In this document: in pieces, positions 11,550 through 25,005 of the stretch
Position numbering within the stretch: the stretch's first letter is position 1
Layout: every line of letters starts with the position of its first letter
NCBI GenBank assembly: GCA_015680685.1
Contig: MNCI01028403.1
Location: forward strand, 142,893-199,122
From: Gnetum montanum
Lineage: Eukaryota; Streptophyta; Gnetopsida; Gnetales; Gnetaceae
Direction: 5' to 3'
DNA length: 56,230 bases
The notes under the pieces: model-generated
Database searches by the model: none
Told to the model about the DNA's origin: nothing
The model's input: only the letters and a program-made list of their open reading frames with translations
Made by a program: the position numbers and the translations under genes

Positions 11550-13330
11550 TGTTCCCTCACCTTATGAACAAATGAAACTAACTAATTTCCATACTTGTAT
11601 GCTGGTGTAACTAGTAGAATTAGAGGACGTAAGTGAGAAGATAATATTTGACTAGAACAAAGAGGGAAAAGATGAGTTTGAGGTGGAATAGGAGACAAAT
11701 GTTTTTATTGAAAATTTCTTTCAACAATTGGCTTCCCAAATAATTTTCATTAGCTCTACACATCCAATGATCCCTATTCATGAATTTCATCAAGCTTCCC
11801 CCTTATATCCTACCATGGTTGAACTAACATTGATTATTGTAGGATAATAATCTTAGTGAACGTCCGAGTCTACCTCTCTAATTTCATCAATGCCTTGTAT
11901 AATTTAACCATCATTAGTGATGTCTACCATACCTTATCCTTTCATCATATTAATGGGCCCTTCTTTAGGATCCCAAACTTTGCAAGTTTCTCACATGTTG
12001 TTTTCTCCCTTTATCCATTAGATCCTAACTCAAACCTATTTCTAGTTGTTTAGCCCACTTACGATGATGATTATGCAACCTCTTTAGTTCATACTGATGC
12101 CAATTGCATGAATGCAAATTACCCAACTTCCACCTCAACCATCAATACAAATACCATAGCCTACAAAAATGTTCCAAGGATTGGATAAAGCCTTCTAAAT
12201 GACCTAAGACCTCATTGAAGAGCTATAGAAGCTCAAAGTTAGTATAAATTATATGGTTAAGGTTATAAACTTCTACCAAGATGATCCCATAAGTGCCACT
12301 ATTCCTTAAATAACATTACCTGTAGGCATGCTTATACTAAACTTCATCAAATAAAATGGTGAAGGGGATTTCAATGCATATTTAGTTATTTTCTAGTTTG
12401 AGTGCCTCCTATTACAAGCCTAGCCTCATAAAATATTGTAAATGTTTCCTATGTCCCTCATGGGACAGGCTTTAGACTAGTACCGAACCTTACTTCGAGG
12501 TTCCCTCTCTTTCCTTAAGGACTTAATAAATGGATTTGTTAAACACTTCAAATACAACTTGAAGTCAAATGCCACATTAGACCAGCTCATGAAGATGAGA
12601 TAGGGGCCACTTGAACCAATCTAAAGGTTCATTTAGAGATGGACGTCAATGCTTAATGAGATTCTAGAACCTATCTTTGAAATCGACCTATTAGACATCT
12701 ACAAGGAAGTAATAAATGACTTTATCAAGTCAAAGCTCTATTACTTGGAGCCCTAATCAGTAAGCCAAGACTTTTTGCAAACTAAAAACATCAAGGAAGT
12801 AGATAAGGGTAGTAATGACCTAGCCTTTAGGGCCTATAAGAACCAATGCATGAGGAGAGATAGGGATAAAACTAGAAAAGAAAAGACAACCATGGCTATA
12901 GTATCCAAGGGTACAAAACAAGTATAAAGATAGAGATTACCACCATGTGACACATATTCTAACATGTCTCAGCCATCCACCTCATATGCTTCTAATTAAC
13001 TAAGAACAAGTTTTGAGTGAAATGATAGATCAAAGTACACTAAGTTACCTATGAAAATCTATGAGCTTGTAGAATAGTTTCTTAAAAAAAAACATATACA
13101 ACATAAGCAATTTTCTGAGGAATCTTGTAAAGGAATAATTGTCTATGTGACATAACTAGAGATCCAATGATAGCAAGAAAGGATGATTCGAAATGACCAA
13201 AATACTTTAGACTTGATAGGTTTTTCCATTATCAATAAATGGATGGTCATGATACCAATTTTTGCCTAGCTTTAAAGGATGACCTTTGGAAGATGATTGA
13301 CCATGAAGAGTTAGTGTAGAATTAGTCCAT
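11550..13330 (+). pseudogene. gag relic of I3
   Basis: Plus-strand gag remnant. From about 12340 the frame gives the classic order G-D-F-x-A-Y-L, then FPMSLMGQALD-x-Y, then LSFLKDLINGFVKHF, then TLDQLMKMR-x-GPLEPI. This is the Tat-type Retrotrans_gag core, broken mainly by stops at former Gln or Trp codons. A C-terminal GHDTNFCLALKDDL (about 13254-13300) matches the atypical zinc-knuckle region of Tat gags (C/F-H-x-x-x-G-H-x-T-x-x-C-x-x-L). The start is undefined. Capsid function is lost. Confidence 0.8.
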
Positions 13331-14104
13331 CTCTTCAAATATTAATAACAACAATTATACTATAGCCTCATCATAGAAACCAAATGGTCTAATCCTCCTA
13401 GAGCATAATTTTTCATAAAGGTATTGCCTTGGTCTTAAAACAAAAAATCTAGAGATTCCTTTTGCATATGGATACCAACACCACCAGCTCTTATGAAACC
13501 CTTCATCATATGTGTTCCATTTTTAGTGGTAACAACATTAGAACTTAAATCAATGTAACCATTCATTATTAGGGTTCCTTCGCCATCTACAGGTAAACTT
13601 GCAACAACCTGTGATTCAAGCCTACCTATAGTAGCTAATAACTCAACAGTCAGCAAGATATCATCACTATAACATTAACAAAAAAAATATCATCAAACCA
13701 ATAACTAAGTCATTAAAGGTAGCCAACAACAAAATATTTTGAAATAGGTAACCCATTAAAGTCTACATAACATTAGCTACACCCATGAACAAGTGGCCCT
13801 ATAGACATATATCAAAACATGAGTCAAAAATCCTAGGAAAGATGAAGGAATTTGAAACCACCAAGGCTGAAATATCACACACTAAGGGAAATAATTTCCT
13901 TGCAATAATGAAATAAGCCAAATAGTCTCTCAAATAAATGAACATGTTGTTAAGCCTATACAACCTAGTCATAACTTCTCCTAATCACAAAGATGCACTA
14001 GCTTAAGTATTGACTTCTACTCTTGTGAGTGAAGGCATGCCTACCAACAAAGAGTCAATCAACTTTGTCATTGAATAAGTTTTATTTACGAAAAATAGGT
14101 ATCA
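13331..14104 (+). other. Region between gag and protease of I3
   Basis: Part of the polyprotein linker of I3, with no recognised domain. The minus-strand frame at 13435-13656 is an unsupported shadow. Confidence 0.5.
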
Positions 14105-14760
14105 GTTCATGCTCAAATTTTGTGATAGTGAAGTGAAGATCAACTCACCAAATAGAGAAGTGCTATTCACTTCTCTTCTCGTTACCATACATGTTGGTAG
14201 GTACAAGGTTCATTGCGTTCATGTTAATGATGGAATGGAAAATAATGTGATACCATACACCATTGTTGAGAAACTAGGCTTAACCAAAAACATTTAATAA
14301 GCCTCTACATATACACTCAAGTCATTCAATAGATCATGAGTAGCACTTTGAGGTTCTATTTCCTTTGATTTCATATTCAAAGAATAGTTTCTCACATTTG
14401 CTAACTTCCTAGTATTTGAAGAGATACCTAGTTTCAACTTGATCTTAGGAAGATCATGATTAGCAAAGCCTCATGTGGTCTCATCTCCTATACATTAAGA
14501 GACTCACCTACCATATAAGGTTGGAAAAACTATCATTTGTGGGGACAATGTATCACTGCCATCAATTAACTATGTCAACATTGACTGATGTTTAGAGTGG
14601 AGTTATAAAAAGAAACTTCTGGTACTCAGACTAGGGCCAATAATAAGAACAAAAATGATGTTACCAAAACCAACTCTGTGACATGGGGTAGCCAATGAAA
14701 ATGCCTAGAACTTCTCATATTAAATAAGAGAGATAATAAGCAAATAATTGTGTAGAAAGG
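14105..14760 (+). pseudogene. Protease relic of I3
   Basis: Retropepsin-like segment on the plus strand. At 14109-14297 it reads VTIHVGRYKVHCVHVNDGMENNVIPYTIVEKLGL. Here V-N-D-G replaces the D-x-G active-site triad, and IPYTIVEKLGL is the usual downstream helix. The protease of I2 has the same architecture (VHVDDGATTKIISCTIVKLLGL, 41455-41171), supporting a close relationship. A protease C-terminal part follows in broken frames to about 14760, after which the coding signal is lost where RT should begin. Confidence 0.8.
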
Positions 14761-14924
14761 ATTCTTTGATCTATCAAAGATATAATAAAAATATCATAGT
14801 AAACATCCTATTCCTTATTTGGTTAATGGTCATTTGTTCATATTTGCAACCTTGTATCATGCTTGATTGCTTATGTTATCCTTATATGCTCTTTTAAGAG
14901 AATCCCATACTTGCTAGATAAGTG

Positions 14925-15065
14925 TGGTCATGACCGACTAAGACCTAAAACTAGAAAAATTATGGCCTTTTAAGGGTTAAAATTGGTAACATCATGGCCT
15001 TCCATGGCTTAAAATTGGTGGAAACATGGCCTACCAAGGCCTAAAACTAGTGAGGGTAATGACCT
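14925..15065 (+). repeat. Short-motif array (CATGGCC..AAGGCCTAAAACTAG type) in I3
   Basis: Four or so imperfect units of about 33 bp containing CATGGCCTNCCANGGCTTAAAANTGG/CTAG. The reverse complement of the same motif forms arrays at 26990-27160, 30890-31210 and 40370-40650 in I2. Because I2 is on the minus strand, the motif has the same sense relative to gag-pol in both elements. Here it follows the protease, as it does in I2. Confidence 0.7.
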
Positions 15066-16939
15066 GTTTTTTTCATCCTTATATCAACATGGTGGATGAT
15101 CTACTTGATAACATTGTTTACAAGTCTTATATACTTATACATTTGCTTTATAGTTATGATTACATCACATTTTATTTAGTAGTTTCATTGTATAGCCTTG
15201 TTACATTTACCATCTATTTTTACATAAACATATAACACATAGAAAAATATAAAACACATAAAACATAAAAAATTAAAATAAACACATAGCCAAAGTCACA
15301 CCATGTAATGATAAAAATATATACATAGATAAATTTCCATAATCATAGTTGCACTGTGCAACTTACAACAACCAGAATAAGATACAATCTCTAGAGGTGT
15401 GATAGCCAAATACAATAACTATGACAAAATTAAAATGGTGAAATGTAATAATAACAAATCTAGTAGGACTGAAAACTAAGCTAGAGGAGAAGGATGATCA
15501 TCAACAACATCATCTCCAACCTCATCTTTGCTTGAGAAGTAAAACACATAAACTATTAGGAGCCATGATAAAAAAATGTAGAACAAATAATAATAATAAT
15601 AATAATTCAACCACATAGGCTACATGCTACATGGGCCTACAGGATAAAGTTACCACGGAGGAATAAATTTCAAAATTGAAATTCGTAAGCACTAATTCCA
15701 AATCGCAGTGGGAAGGAAAAAAAGAAAAGTTGTACCATGATATAATGCTGGGAAGGAAAAAAAGAAAAGTTGTACCATGATATAATGCTAGTTTTAGGTA
15801 AATATTTAATGAACTTCATCATTCATCATTATCTGTGTATGGTGATGAGAATTTTAGTCTATTAATAGATCGACCTCAACCTCAAAGTAGAGGAGAGTAG
15901 TTGCTAAAGCTTATGTAAGATGGTGATCCTTCTGAGTTTACAATGGTTAGTCATATAGAGATTAGTTTTTTTCCAATAGTCCAACATGAAGCAGACTAAT
16001 ACTGTAACATCAAAGACCCCACAAAGAACAAAATATGAATCCAATTTATTTTTCAAAATTTTTGGCCATCCACTTGCTAGTACTATGAATACAAAATGCT
16101 ACAGCTGGCACGACAAAAAAATGGTATACATGAAAATATTCTAGAAGAAAATACAACACAATATCAAATTTACGATTACAATCATCATTATTTGATGGAA
16201 AATCCAGCATTTGCATCTATGGCTACATCTGCGTGCGGCTTAACTTGTAATCTATAGGTACTAAGTTTAAATCCCATTGGTTAGTTGCACGAAGTCTCTT
16301 AGCACTCACTATTTACCTTCAAATTATATAGTAGCCTTGGCAGTGTTTTAAGACAAGTGGAGTCTGTAGAAAATGTAGTAAACCAACATGATAACCATCC
16401 ATCCCATAAATCACACAAACAATGGTCCATCCAGGAAAGTCAAAAGAAAGCAATTCACAATAATTGACAGTGTCTGTCCACCTACATTATGCATGTCATT
16501 GCTCTGATGCACATCCTCCCTCTCTATTTTGTGTCCATGCACACCACAAAACCCTTCCTTTGCATTCCTGCCAAGGCCAATAGTTGTGGCAGCCTCACCA
16601 TTTTTTGCTACTTCATGGTCTACTTGAATGCCTTGCCTTTGCCGTCGCTGCCACAAAATTCCCATTTCGTAGCAACGCCCTCCATTGCTTGCCATGGAAA
16701 ATCTAACATTGTTATAGAAAAGCCTTGGTAGCACAATGCAATAGAGTCCAAAGTTACCAAGTGAGCCCCTAATGACTAGTGACTTGTAACAAAATAAAAG
16801 CATATCACACCCACTAAGTGAAAGGGAAAAATCAAAACAAGCTACTTAAAATAAAACACTTGTCAAGAGAACTTAATATTATTTTCAAAGCCTAGTACTA
16901 GAGCACTTCATACCATAGTCAAATTTAGTGTAGTTAGTG
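15066..16939. other. Unassigned internal DNA of I3
   Basis: AT-rich DNA to about 16200 without domains, with an (AAT)n microsatellite at 15582-15606 and a perfect 40-bp tandem duplication at 15710-15789. The part at 16400-16800 is distinctly richer in GC and has an open minus frame (16803-16411), but neither the protein nor its composition resembles a known family. It may be a piece of an unrelated LTR or a gene fragment. I cannot decide. Confidence 0.4.
15710..15789 (+). repeat. Perfect 40-bp tandem duplication
   Basis: 15710-15749 is repeated exactly at 15750-15789. All other repeats in this neighbourhood are heavily diverged, so this one is recent or an assembly error. Confidence 0.95.
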
Positions 16940-17089
16940 TTTTGATACTAGGCATTCAAATGGCATTTCCAAATGAAGAAAATAATCTTAAAAAGGAGAA
17001 TCTTCCAAGCCTTTAGAAAGTGTTGCTTAACATAGTCATCATTGAAGATACATAAAGGGAAACTAATAAGGTAATTTAGAATAAAAATC

Positions 17090-20000
17090 TAAAGAGACTA
17101 ACACCACTTCCAAATTTGTAAGGAAAAAGAGCATTTCCAAAAAACATGCACAAAAGAGTCTTTGGCTTGACAAATGCTGCATTTAGGGAAATGAACTCCT
17201 AAGAAGCGAAGCCTATGTACAATGGGAAGACCATGATGAATCAAGGACCAGAAAAAGATTTGATGCTTAGGTTGGACCTTGGAAATCTAGACATAATGAA
17301 AAATAGCTTTCCAATGGTGATCCTCAAGTTGCACATTCCATGTTCTATTTAAAGTGGAGAATTGAAATTCTTGAATGTGAAACCAAGATTTGGCTTTAGA
17401 AAGATGAAGGAATGCAAAGGGGATCCATTAGGCCAAAACCAGTCATCATACCAAGTAGTATCATTATGCAACTTAGGAACTCCAAAGTTGGAGAGAACAT
17501 GCTTAATGTGTTGATAAATAGGAGTATATTGTCTTTAAATCCCCCATTTAACTCTAACATATTACCAAGAGAGGGCAATAAAATCATTTCTAATAGAAAA
17601 TAATTGGCCAACATGATGGAGATTGTGATAAGCAAAATGATTATCTTTGTGAGAAAATTCCTTATATAAATAAGCAAGATTCTTTTTTGAAAATAGGTGA
17701 CCACCAAATGGAGTGCATTAACAAAGTGTTTAAGCTTAATTGAGTAGGCTTCCATTGCAAAAAGCTTTAATTTGACTACAAGACCACCAAATTTTCTTGA
17801 AAAGGAAGGGGTATAATATTTTGAGATCCTCCATAGTTGGTCCAAGTGTTCCAATGAGTATTATTTCATCTTTGGTGATTACCTAGATACGGAAGATTAT
17901 TCCTAAATAGAATCTTCCAAGCTTCATTACCTTCTATATAGTGAGTGACCCATTTAGAGGCCAATAGAATGCTTTGTTATTTAATAGAGGAAAGACCCAA
18001 GCCATCCAAATACTTACTTTAAATGCAAATATCCAAAGTAACTCAATGAAAAGCTTTGTGATTATTCTTATTTGCCCATAAAAATTTCCTGAGAATTTTG
18101 TTGATGCTCTGAAAGGAAGATTTAGAAGGAGCCATGAAAAAAGAGTAGTACACATGAGTGGAGCTCAATATATGGTTGGCTAAAATAAATCTACCTATAA
18201 GAGATAAGGGTTTGAAAGCCCATTTCAAAGCCTTATATTTAACTTTTTCCATCACACTATTCCATAAAGTGGTAGGAGTAGAGAATAAATCTATCAAAAT
18301 ATCCAAAAGGCTGAAAACATATATAGGATAAAGCCACTTGAGATTATATTTATAAGTCCAAGTAGGACTTGGAGAGAAGATCAACCAAATAGCTTTTGTT
18401 TTGCTCCAATTAATTTTGAGGCTTTATAGTAAATGTTAATGCAATCCAAGGTAGTGTTAAAATTATTATCATCCTCAAGAAATGTGAGAAAAGTGTCATT
18501 TTCAAAATGATTGTAAATGAGATCCTTACCATCATGTGAAAGCGTGATACATTTTAACCTCATAGAATCATTGTGAGCTCTAAGAACAGCTCCAAGAGCA
18601 TCAATAGTAATGACAAAGGGATAAGAAGCTAAAGAGCATCCCTATTTGACTGATGTTTGAAGTTTAATAACCTTAAAGATCCCATTAATATAAATAACTA
18701 AAGAGGCATCCGATAAAAGAAGATCAACATGACTATCAAAAACATGACCTATGTTACGATGCTTAATAACACTTCTTAAAAAAGACCAATCAAGCATATC
18801 ATAAGCTCTTGCAAAATTGAGCTTAGAAAGAATGACTTTTTGATCAACGGAAGAAGCCCAATGCATATTCTCAATGGTAGTAATGACATTATCTAAGATA
18901 TACTTGCCTTGAACAAAGCCAGTTTGCTCTTTGCTGATGAGTTGAGGATGAAAAGATTTTAATTTATTGGCTATAGCTTTAGCAAAAATTTTGTAAATAA
19001 CATTTAAAAGAGTAATAGGGTGCCAGTTGCTAATGCACATACAGTCTCCTAAATTGAATAGAAGGTTAATAATTCTAGCATTGATAACTTTGCCAAAAGA
19101 ACCTTTTATAAGAGCTTCCTTTACACAATATAAATGGTATCTTGAAGAGTGGGCCAAAAGTTCTGGAAAAATTTTGTAGGAAGATCATTCATACCAAGGG
19201 CTTTGCCATAATGAAATATATCCTATTTAGATGGAAGAGTAGCATCACCAAATATGGAATGATTAAAAGGAGTAATGACACCCATGCAATTATCTATTGT
19301 AATAAAATCACTATCTTCTTTACAAAAAATAATAGAGTTAAAATCAAAGAAAGCTTGTAAAATGTTAGTTTTGGAATTTAAGATATTATCTTCAACTTGA
19401 ATAGATAGGATTTTAGGGAAGGGAAGTCTCCCTTTGATGAGATGAAAAAAATCTTTAGTAGCCTAGTCACCCATATGAAGCCAAGAAAGATGAACATGAA
19501 GGTGAGCATCTCTAGCTTCATGATGATTCATAATACGCATGTTCTCCTTGGCAGTTTGCAAACAATATAATTGAGCCTTAGTAGCTTCACCTCTATTAAT
19601 AATATTTTGTAATAAGGACATTTTCTTATGAAGTTTGAACTTATGTGAAGTTATTCGAAAAGCCACCATTTTACTTACATGTTTGAAAAAACATTAAAGG
19701 TGAGTACAAGCATTGATCCATAAATCTATCTACCCATCATCACTAGTGGGTTTAGGATGCAAATTCCAAATTTTCATTAATAAAGAGAACATAAAGATAC
19801 TACGAAGAAAGGTAGTGTTAAAAATATATGGAAGAGAAGAAGTAGCTAGAAGGGGGAAGAAACCAGTGAATAGGATAATGAGCTACGAGAACCTGGGAAT
19901 AATGTGCTTGAATGGGAGCACTATTGATGGTAGTAAATTGGATAGAAACATTCAAAAACATGTAAACCTAGTTCAACCTAGAAGAAATGTAGGAATCTCC

Positions 20001-20610
20001 TTGTCTAGCATTGCTTTAAGTAAATCAATTAGAAGTACTAGACAAGATGTTATTTCCATTAACTTCTTACAAATTCAATTTACTCTTCAAATGAAGTTGA
20101 AAGAAAAGTTCACTGTTATCTAAACCACCTCTCTATCCTTCAAATTTATCCTCTAGATTCTAAATCATATTAAAGTCTTATATGATGATCCAATTGGCTA
20201 TAGAAAAGTTATGGTCAAGCAAATTCCAAAAAATCTATTGATCATTCAAGATACAAGGAGCGTAAATGGAAACAAAGCCTAGAAATTCATTAGTGTAGTG
20301 TAACTGAACCCAACAACAATGTCCTAAACTATCACAACAATGATTGATGATAGACTCTTGCCACTTTCTTTGAAGAAGAATCATAGCTTCACCTTTATGA
20401 TGCTCATGGTTAGAAGAAACATAATAACTATTGGGAAAAAAACTCTTACAACAAGTTTGGAGATGGAAACCTTAAATAAGTATTGGGAAAAATACATTTA
20501 CAATAATAAAGGAAACATCTAGGTAATGCCTACGAATATAATCTTGGACCATATATCTTCTACAGGATCCATGAGTGCCCTAACATTTCATGAGAGACAC
20601 TTCATTGTGA
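17090..20610 (-). pseudogene. LINE1 ORF2 relic (endonuclease, reverse transcriptase, zinc-binding)
   Basis: The endonuclease starts near 20605 with a segment equivalent to L-S-W-N-V-R-G-L. A D-F-N-M motif is visible near 20190, and HYPI, the end of the S-D-H-x-P-I motif, lies further on. The RT domain (19157-18380) shows NWHPITLLNVIYKIFAKAIANKL, QTGFVQGKYILDNV and KLNFARAYDMLDW, where the catalytic Asp after F is replaced by Asn at the start (K-L-D to K-L-N). The F-A-D-D box reads FEND near 18500. The C-terminal zinc-binding domain (about 17190-17110) keeps CSICQAKDSFVHVFWKC. The length is normal for a plant L1 ORF2. Catalytic residues and frame are lost. Confidence 0.85.
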
Positions 20611-20639
20611 TTGTGAAGATGAAGAAGGATCTTCCTCGA

Positions 20640-21727
20640 TTACAAAAGTCTTAAAAGAATTTCTAGACTTAAAGTTATTTACTAAAGGATGATGAGCAAC
20701 TGATTTTCTACTAGCAAAATAATTATCATTAGCAAAAATCAAGGATTGATAACATTTAGAGAAATTTCTAAAGATAGGATTATCACATGTGACTAAGGCA
20801 TAAGATTTTCTGGTAACTCACTCCCAACCACCACTAGCTTCTTTTGGAGTTCCTTTTTGATTGTAGCATTAGTAGCCTCAATATTTATGTCTTCAACATT
20901 AGTCATCTTGGGTCTAAGAGAAGAAGGATTATCTAGGGGGTGCATCTCAGTAGTATTATTAACTTGATCCAAAGATATATTTTTATCTTTTAATTCTTTA
21001 GTAACTTGTTCAGATAAATTCTCTCAGCTTCAATCTTGGCCAATTGCTTTTGGCATTGGGCTTTACTATGATTAGGATTAAGAAAATAATAACAATGAAT
21101 CAAGAGTGTAAGATATGAGATATTTTGCATGAAATTCTTTTCTTTAATATTAAACTCTAGAAAGTCTAGTTGTTGCTTTTGTATATCAAGTTTGATACAA
21201 ACTTGCTAAGCTGGTCTTGGATGAAAGCTTGAAAAAGAATCCATTATAATAACCTCCCTAATTTGCATATCAAGAATGTCAATATGTGTAGAAAAATGTG
21301 ATGGAAGTCCTAGAAATTTAATCCAAACTAGCAAAATACTTTTACTTTCTTTCTTTGTGTCAAAATCCCCCTTCCAAGGTTGAAGTAATAAAAAGGATCC
21401 ACAAACATTCCAAATAGACTATTTTTTCACAAAGTCTATTATAACCTTGGTTTTGAAAGCAAAAGAAAAAAAAACCTCCCCTCTCATAAGATTAAAAGCT
21501 AGGGTTAATTGAATATTTCTTGGTTCGTAGGATTTTTGAACCTAATCCTTAGAAACTGAGGCAGGAGGAATCCTGCTAGATAAAAAACCAATTGCATAAA
21601 GCTGAGTAAAGGTTTGGACTATTTAATCAAATATGTTTTTAGGAAATATAAATGCAAAACATTATCATTATCATCCACATCAATAGTATTCTCATTGGTA
21701 TGTAGTTTGCTATTGGAGGAATCCATT
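20640..21727 (-). pseudogene. LINE1 ORF1 relic (DUF4283-like, zinc knuckle)
   Basis: Minus frame from ATG at 21727 (MDSSNSKLHTNENTIDVDD). It includes a GRFFFLLLSK-like segment and FGMFVDPFYYFNLGRG, consistent with the DUF4283 domain of plant LINE ORF1 proteins. NHSKAQCQK near 21060 looks like the C-terminal half of a C-C-H-C zinc knuckle. It lies directly upstream of the endonuclease of ORF2. The family is an inference from position and these short segments. Confidence 0.6.
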
Positions 21728-21990
21728 ATCTTCTATATTTTTACTCTAACATCAAAAAGTGAAGAAAATATTTGGGTCATGAAAACCTTGTAGGGCCCTA
21801 GCCCAAACACTCTAAGGAACCAAAAGTAGAGTAAGAGAGAAAAACTAGAAACAAACTCATTGAGAGAACTATTCATAGAAGGGTGAGAAGTAGAAGCACT
21901 AGAGTGAATCTTGCATGGCAGTGACAAAAACAAGAATACTTCCAGCACAAAGATATATCCTAAGATATCTACCACAAGTAGACTCACCTA

Positions 21991-22427
21991 GGAAAGTCAA
22001 ACCTATAGGCCAAAGTATCAACAATGAATCCAAGCCACAAAGATCAATCACACATCAGACCATGTGCTCAATCTAAGTGAACACACTGCTATGCAGAAAG
22101 GAGCACAACAATCTAGAATAATGCAATAGAACACTTTTCTAGAAACTACACTACTTAGCTGGAAACACCCCATCAAGCCTAGCCACCAATAGATACCTTT
22201 TTTTCTGCTAAAAAGACTCACTTAGTAGAAAAAACTTGCATTGTGCCAAGTGAAAGGTTTTTCCTTGCTCTATGTTCAATTGCAACTATGAGGACACAAC
22301 TAAATTGAACAAATAGCCAAGCCCAGACAATTCAAGTAAGCTACAAATAAATGAGAAATGTTTAACCCTACTTCAAACCTGAACATTCTAACTTTTATAA
22401 GACATTATCTAACTACCAATGCCATGA
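21991..22427. other. Flank of LINE1 inside I3, nothing recognised
   Basis: Mixed AT-rich DNA without credible ORF or repeat. It may include the 5' UTR of LINE1. Confidence 0.4.
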
Positions 22428-22760
22428 ATATTTCTATGTTGATGTCATATGCTAAAAGATCCATGTCCATACACTGGCCAATGTGTGACACATGGAAATT
22501 TCCATTTTTGACTCTATACATTAAGAAACCAAGTTCTATACACTATATAGCATATGAAAATGTAAAAATTTAAGAATTAATTAAGAAATTTCCATGTTGA
22601 TGTTAGATGCTAAAAATCCAAGTCCTTAGATTGGCCAGTATTTAGGCTAGCATGTGATGCATAGAAATTTCCATTTTTGACTCTATAAACAAAAAATTAA
22701 ATTCCATATGATATGTAATGTATGGAGTAGTGTCTGAATAAAAATTTCTATTCTTATGTT
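22428..22760 (+). repeat. Diverged tandem pair, about 160 bp offset
   Basis: 22428 onward (TATGTTGATGTCATATGCTAAAAGATCCA...GAAATTTCCATTTTTGACTC in part) reappears from 22588 (CATGTTGATGTTAGATGCTAAAAATCCA..., again ending in GAAATTTCCATTTTTGACTC). Only two units are clear. No coding potential. Confidence 0.75.
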
Positions 22761-24439
22761 TATACATTGTATAGTGTATGGAGTAGCATATGGACACACA
22801 TAAAATTAAAACTTACTATTTTCAATTCCATCATATTCCATATGTGAGGTAAAAAACTACTAATTTTCTACTCCAAACCCATACAAAATATGGAAATAAC
22901 AATAAGATTAAGAGAATTCTTTATTTTTCTTTCCATATGCTATGTGTGAGAAAAGTGATGAGGAAATTGATTAGATACATAGAACCTAGACCTAAAATCG
23001 ACCATCACCTCTACATGCTAGGAAATAGGAATTTTTTAACTTTTCCAAACTAATTTAACCATGAAAAGTCATTGATTTAACAATTTAAACCCTGTTTTCC
23101 TAATTTTGATAATTTATAACCTATGTTATCTTATTTATAGCCTATTTTTGCATAATTTTGATAATTTGTAGCCCAATTTATTAATTGTTTCCTATCTTAA
23201 ATACAAAAGGACTAAAAAATTAAAATGAGTTTTATAGTAAATATATATTAAATTTAAGACTATTCTGACCTTGTTCCACCTTTTTTGCAATGTTGTATCT
23301 TGTTTTAACTTTATTTTTACTTAGTTTTACCTTGTTTTCACTTTTTTATTAGTTTGTTTTACCAAGTTTTACCTTACTTTGCCTTATAGGGACCTCACCT
23401 TACCTTGTTTAGCCTTGTTCTACTTTGTTTTGACTATGTGGCATTATTTTGCTCTATTATTATAATGTTTTGCAGTATTTCAACATTGTTTAATAATTTT
23501 ATCATGCATATGCTACTTGATGTGCTTATGGTGATATATAGGAATGGGCTAGGAGGATGAGGAAGAAAATTTGACTAGCCTTAAAATCAAAATAGATCCT
23601 TCTCATGATGTTGTTATGCCAAGGGAACCTTGAATATTTAATCCTTAAGCCTCAAAACATTTCTTGCTTGAGGTCTTAATATCTTGAAGTAGCCTAATTA
23701 CCATTGACCTTGAAGCCAAAGCCATTAAAAAGGATGCTTGGATGAAATTTTCATCTAAACCAACATGGTAAGGAGAAAATTCATGAAACTAAGTTCCTCA
23801 GTAGAGTTTAAGCTTGCTCAAGACATCATCAAACCCTTGTAAGGAAACATTAAAGCCATCACATAGCCCTTGATTACATCTAACATCACATGTTTGTTGT
23901 TACTATGGTTGATCTTTTGTTCATAGATTCGGGCAAATAATCAACGTTAACAACTATTTTAATCTACAACAAGTGAGTCGGTGTAACCTATTATAGCTTC
24001 TTTTGATGTTACAGGGAGCTGCAAAATTTATACAAATCTATGAAACACCAATACAAACTTCTCATTTTCTTCCCATTGTAACCAATATTAGCCTATGTCT
24101 ACTTATTTTCCCATTGTGATCTTATGCAAATATATTGTAATTACATGTACTATTTGACTTGTTTCTTGTCCTCTTGAAGTGGTATTTGAAAGATGACCCT
24201 AAAGTCATTGCAAAGGTATGATTCATTATAGTAGTAAGTTACCATGTGAACTTGAGAGATTCATTTAGATTGTTTGACATCAATAGTATTTATCTTAGAT
24301 CACCTCCATTACCCCTTCTAAGCCATATTATTATAGCCAAATTATGGCCTCCCTTACCTTGTTAATAATGGAAATTATACATTCGACATTCATGCACCAT
24401 GGCCTTGTGACATCTCCTCAATATGCTTCATTAGTATAG
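22761..24439. other. Internal DNA of I3 without recognised domain
   Basis: AT-rich. At 23270-23450 words like TTTTACCTTGTTTT and ACCTTGTTC recur irregularly every 15-30 bases, an old short-unit repeat. Stop-broken plus frames at 23560-24300 give no recognisable RT, RNase H or integrase motif. Confidence 0.5.
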
Positions 24440-24590
24440 TGCATTGGATGTAACACATCTCATTTAGCGAGAAGGTAGAAATCAAATTCACCAGGTGTAC
24501 CACATTTCATTTGGAGAGAAAATAGAAATCAAGTTCCCTATGTGTGACATAGCTCATTCAAGTGAGAAAATAAAGTTAGGCCTTGGTGAT
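24440..24590 (+). repeat. 3' UTR minisatellite of I3, three units of about 45-48 bp
   Basis: Units share CACAT(C/T)TCATTT(A/G)G..GAGAA..TAGAAATCAA(A/G)TTC. They lie about 500 bases before the polypurine tract, where Tat elements often have short tandem repeats. Confidence 0.65.
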
Positions 24591-25005
24591 GAAACCTAGT
24601 GAAGGTTTCAACCAAAAAAAAATCAGGAAGCAAATTGCCAAGAAGCCAAGAGGCTTATGTAGCCTAATGTCAAACAAGTGGCTTTGAATGAAAAAGAAGA
24701 AGAAGGAAGATGACCTAAGAAGCCTAAGAATGGAGTTTTGACACCCATAAAACATCTTTGGGTACCTAGCAGTTCAAGTAGCAAAGCATGAAGACTTTTT
24801 TGACAAGACATGCTAACATCATTTCATGGCTAGGATGTCAACATTTGAAATTACTTGTTAACCCCTTGATAATTAATAGGACATCTATCTTACCTCAAAC
24901 ATATAACATTCCCCAATGACTTCATTTCACCATCATGAGCACTCATTGGTCTGGTTTGACAACTATAGATCAAGTATGGAGAGGGAGTATTAGTGATGAA
25001 CTTCT

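Larger units (their letters stand above)
16940..21990 (-). mobile_element. LINE1: L1-type non-LTR retrotransposon, minus strand, nested in I3
   Basis: Minus-strand LINE with ORF1 (about 21727-20640) and ORF2 (about 20610-17090) in the normal order. Its 3' side is placed near 16940, where the minus strand reads AGTATCAAAACAC, a plausible decayed end of the type that precedes a plant L1 poly-A tail. The 5' limit is uncertain. No clean target duplication was found. Both ORFs are full of stops and frame breaks. Confidence 0.8.
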
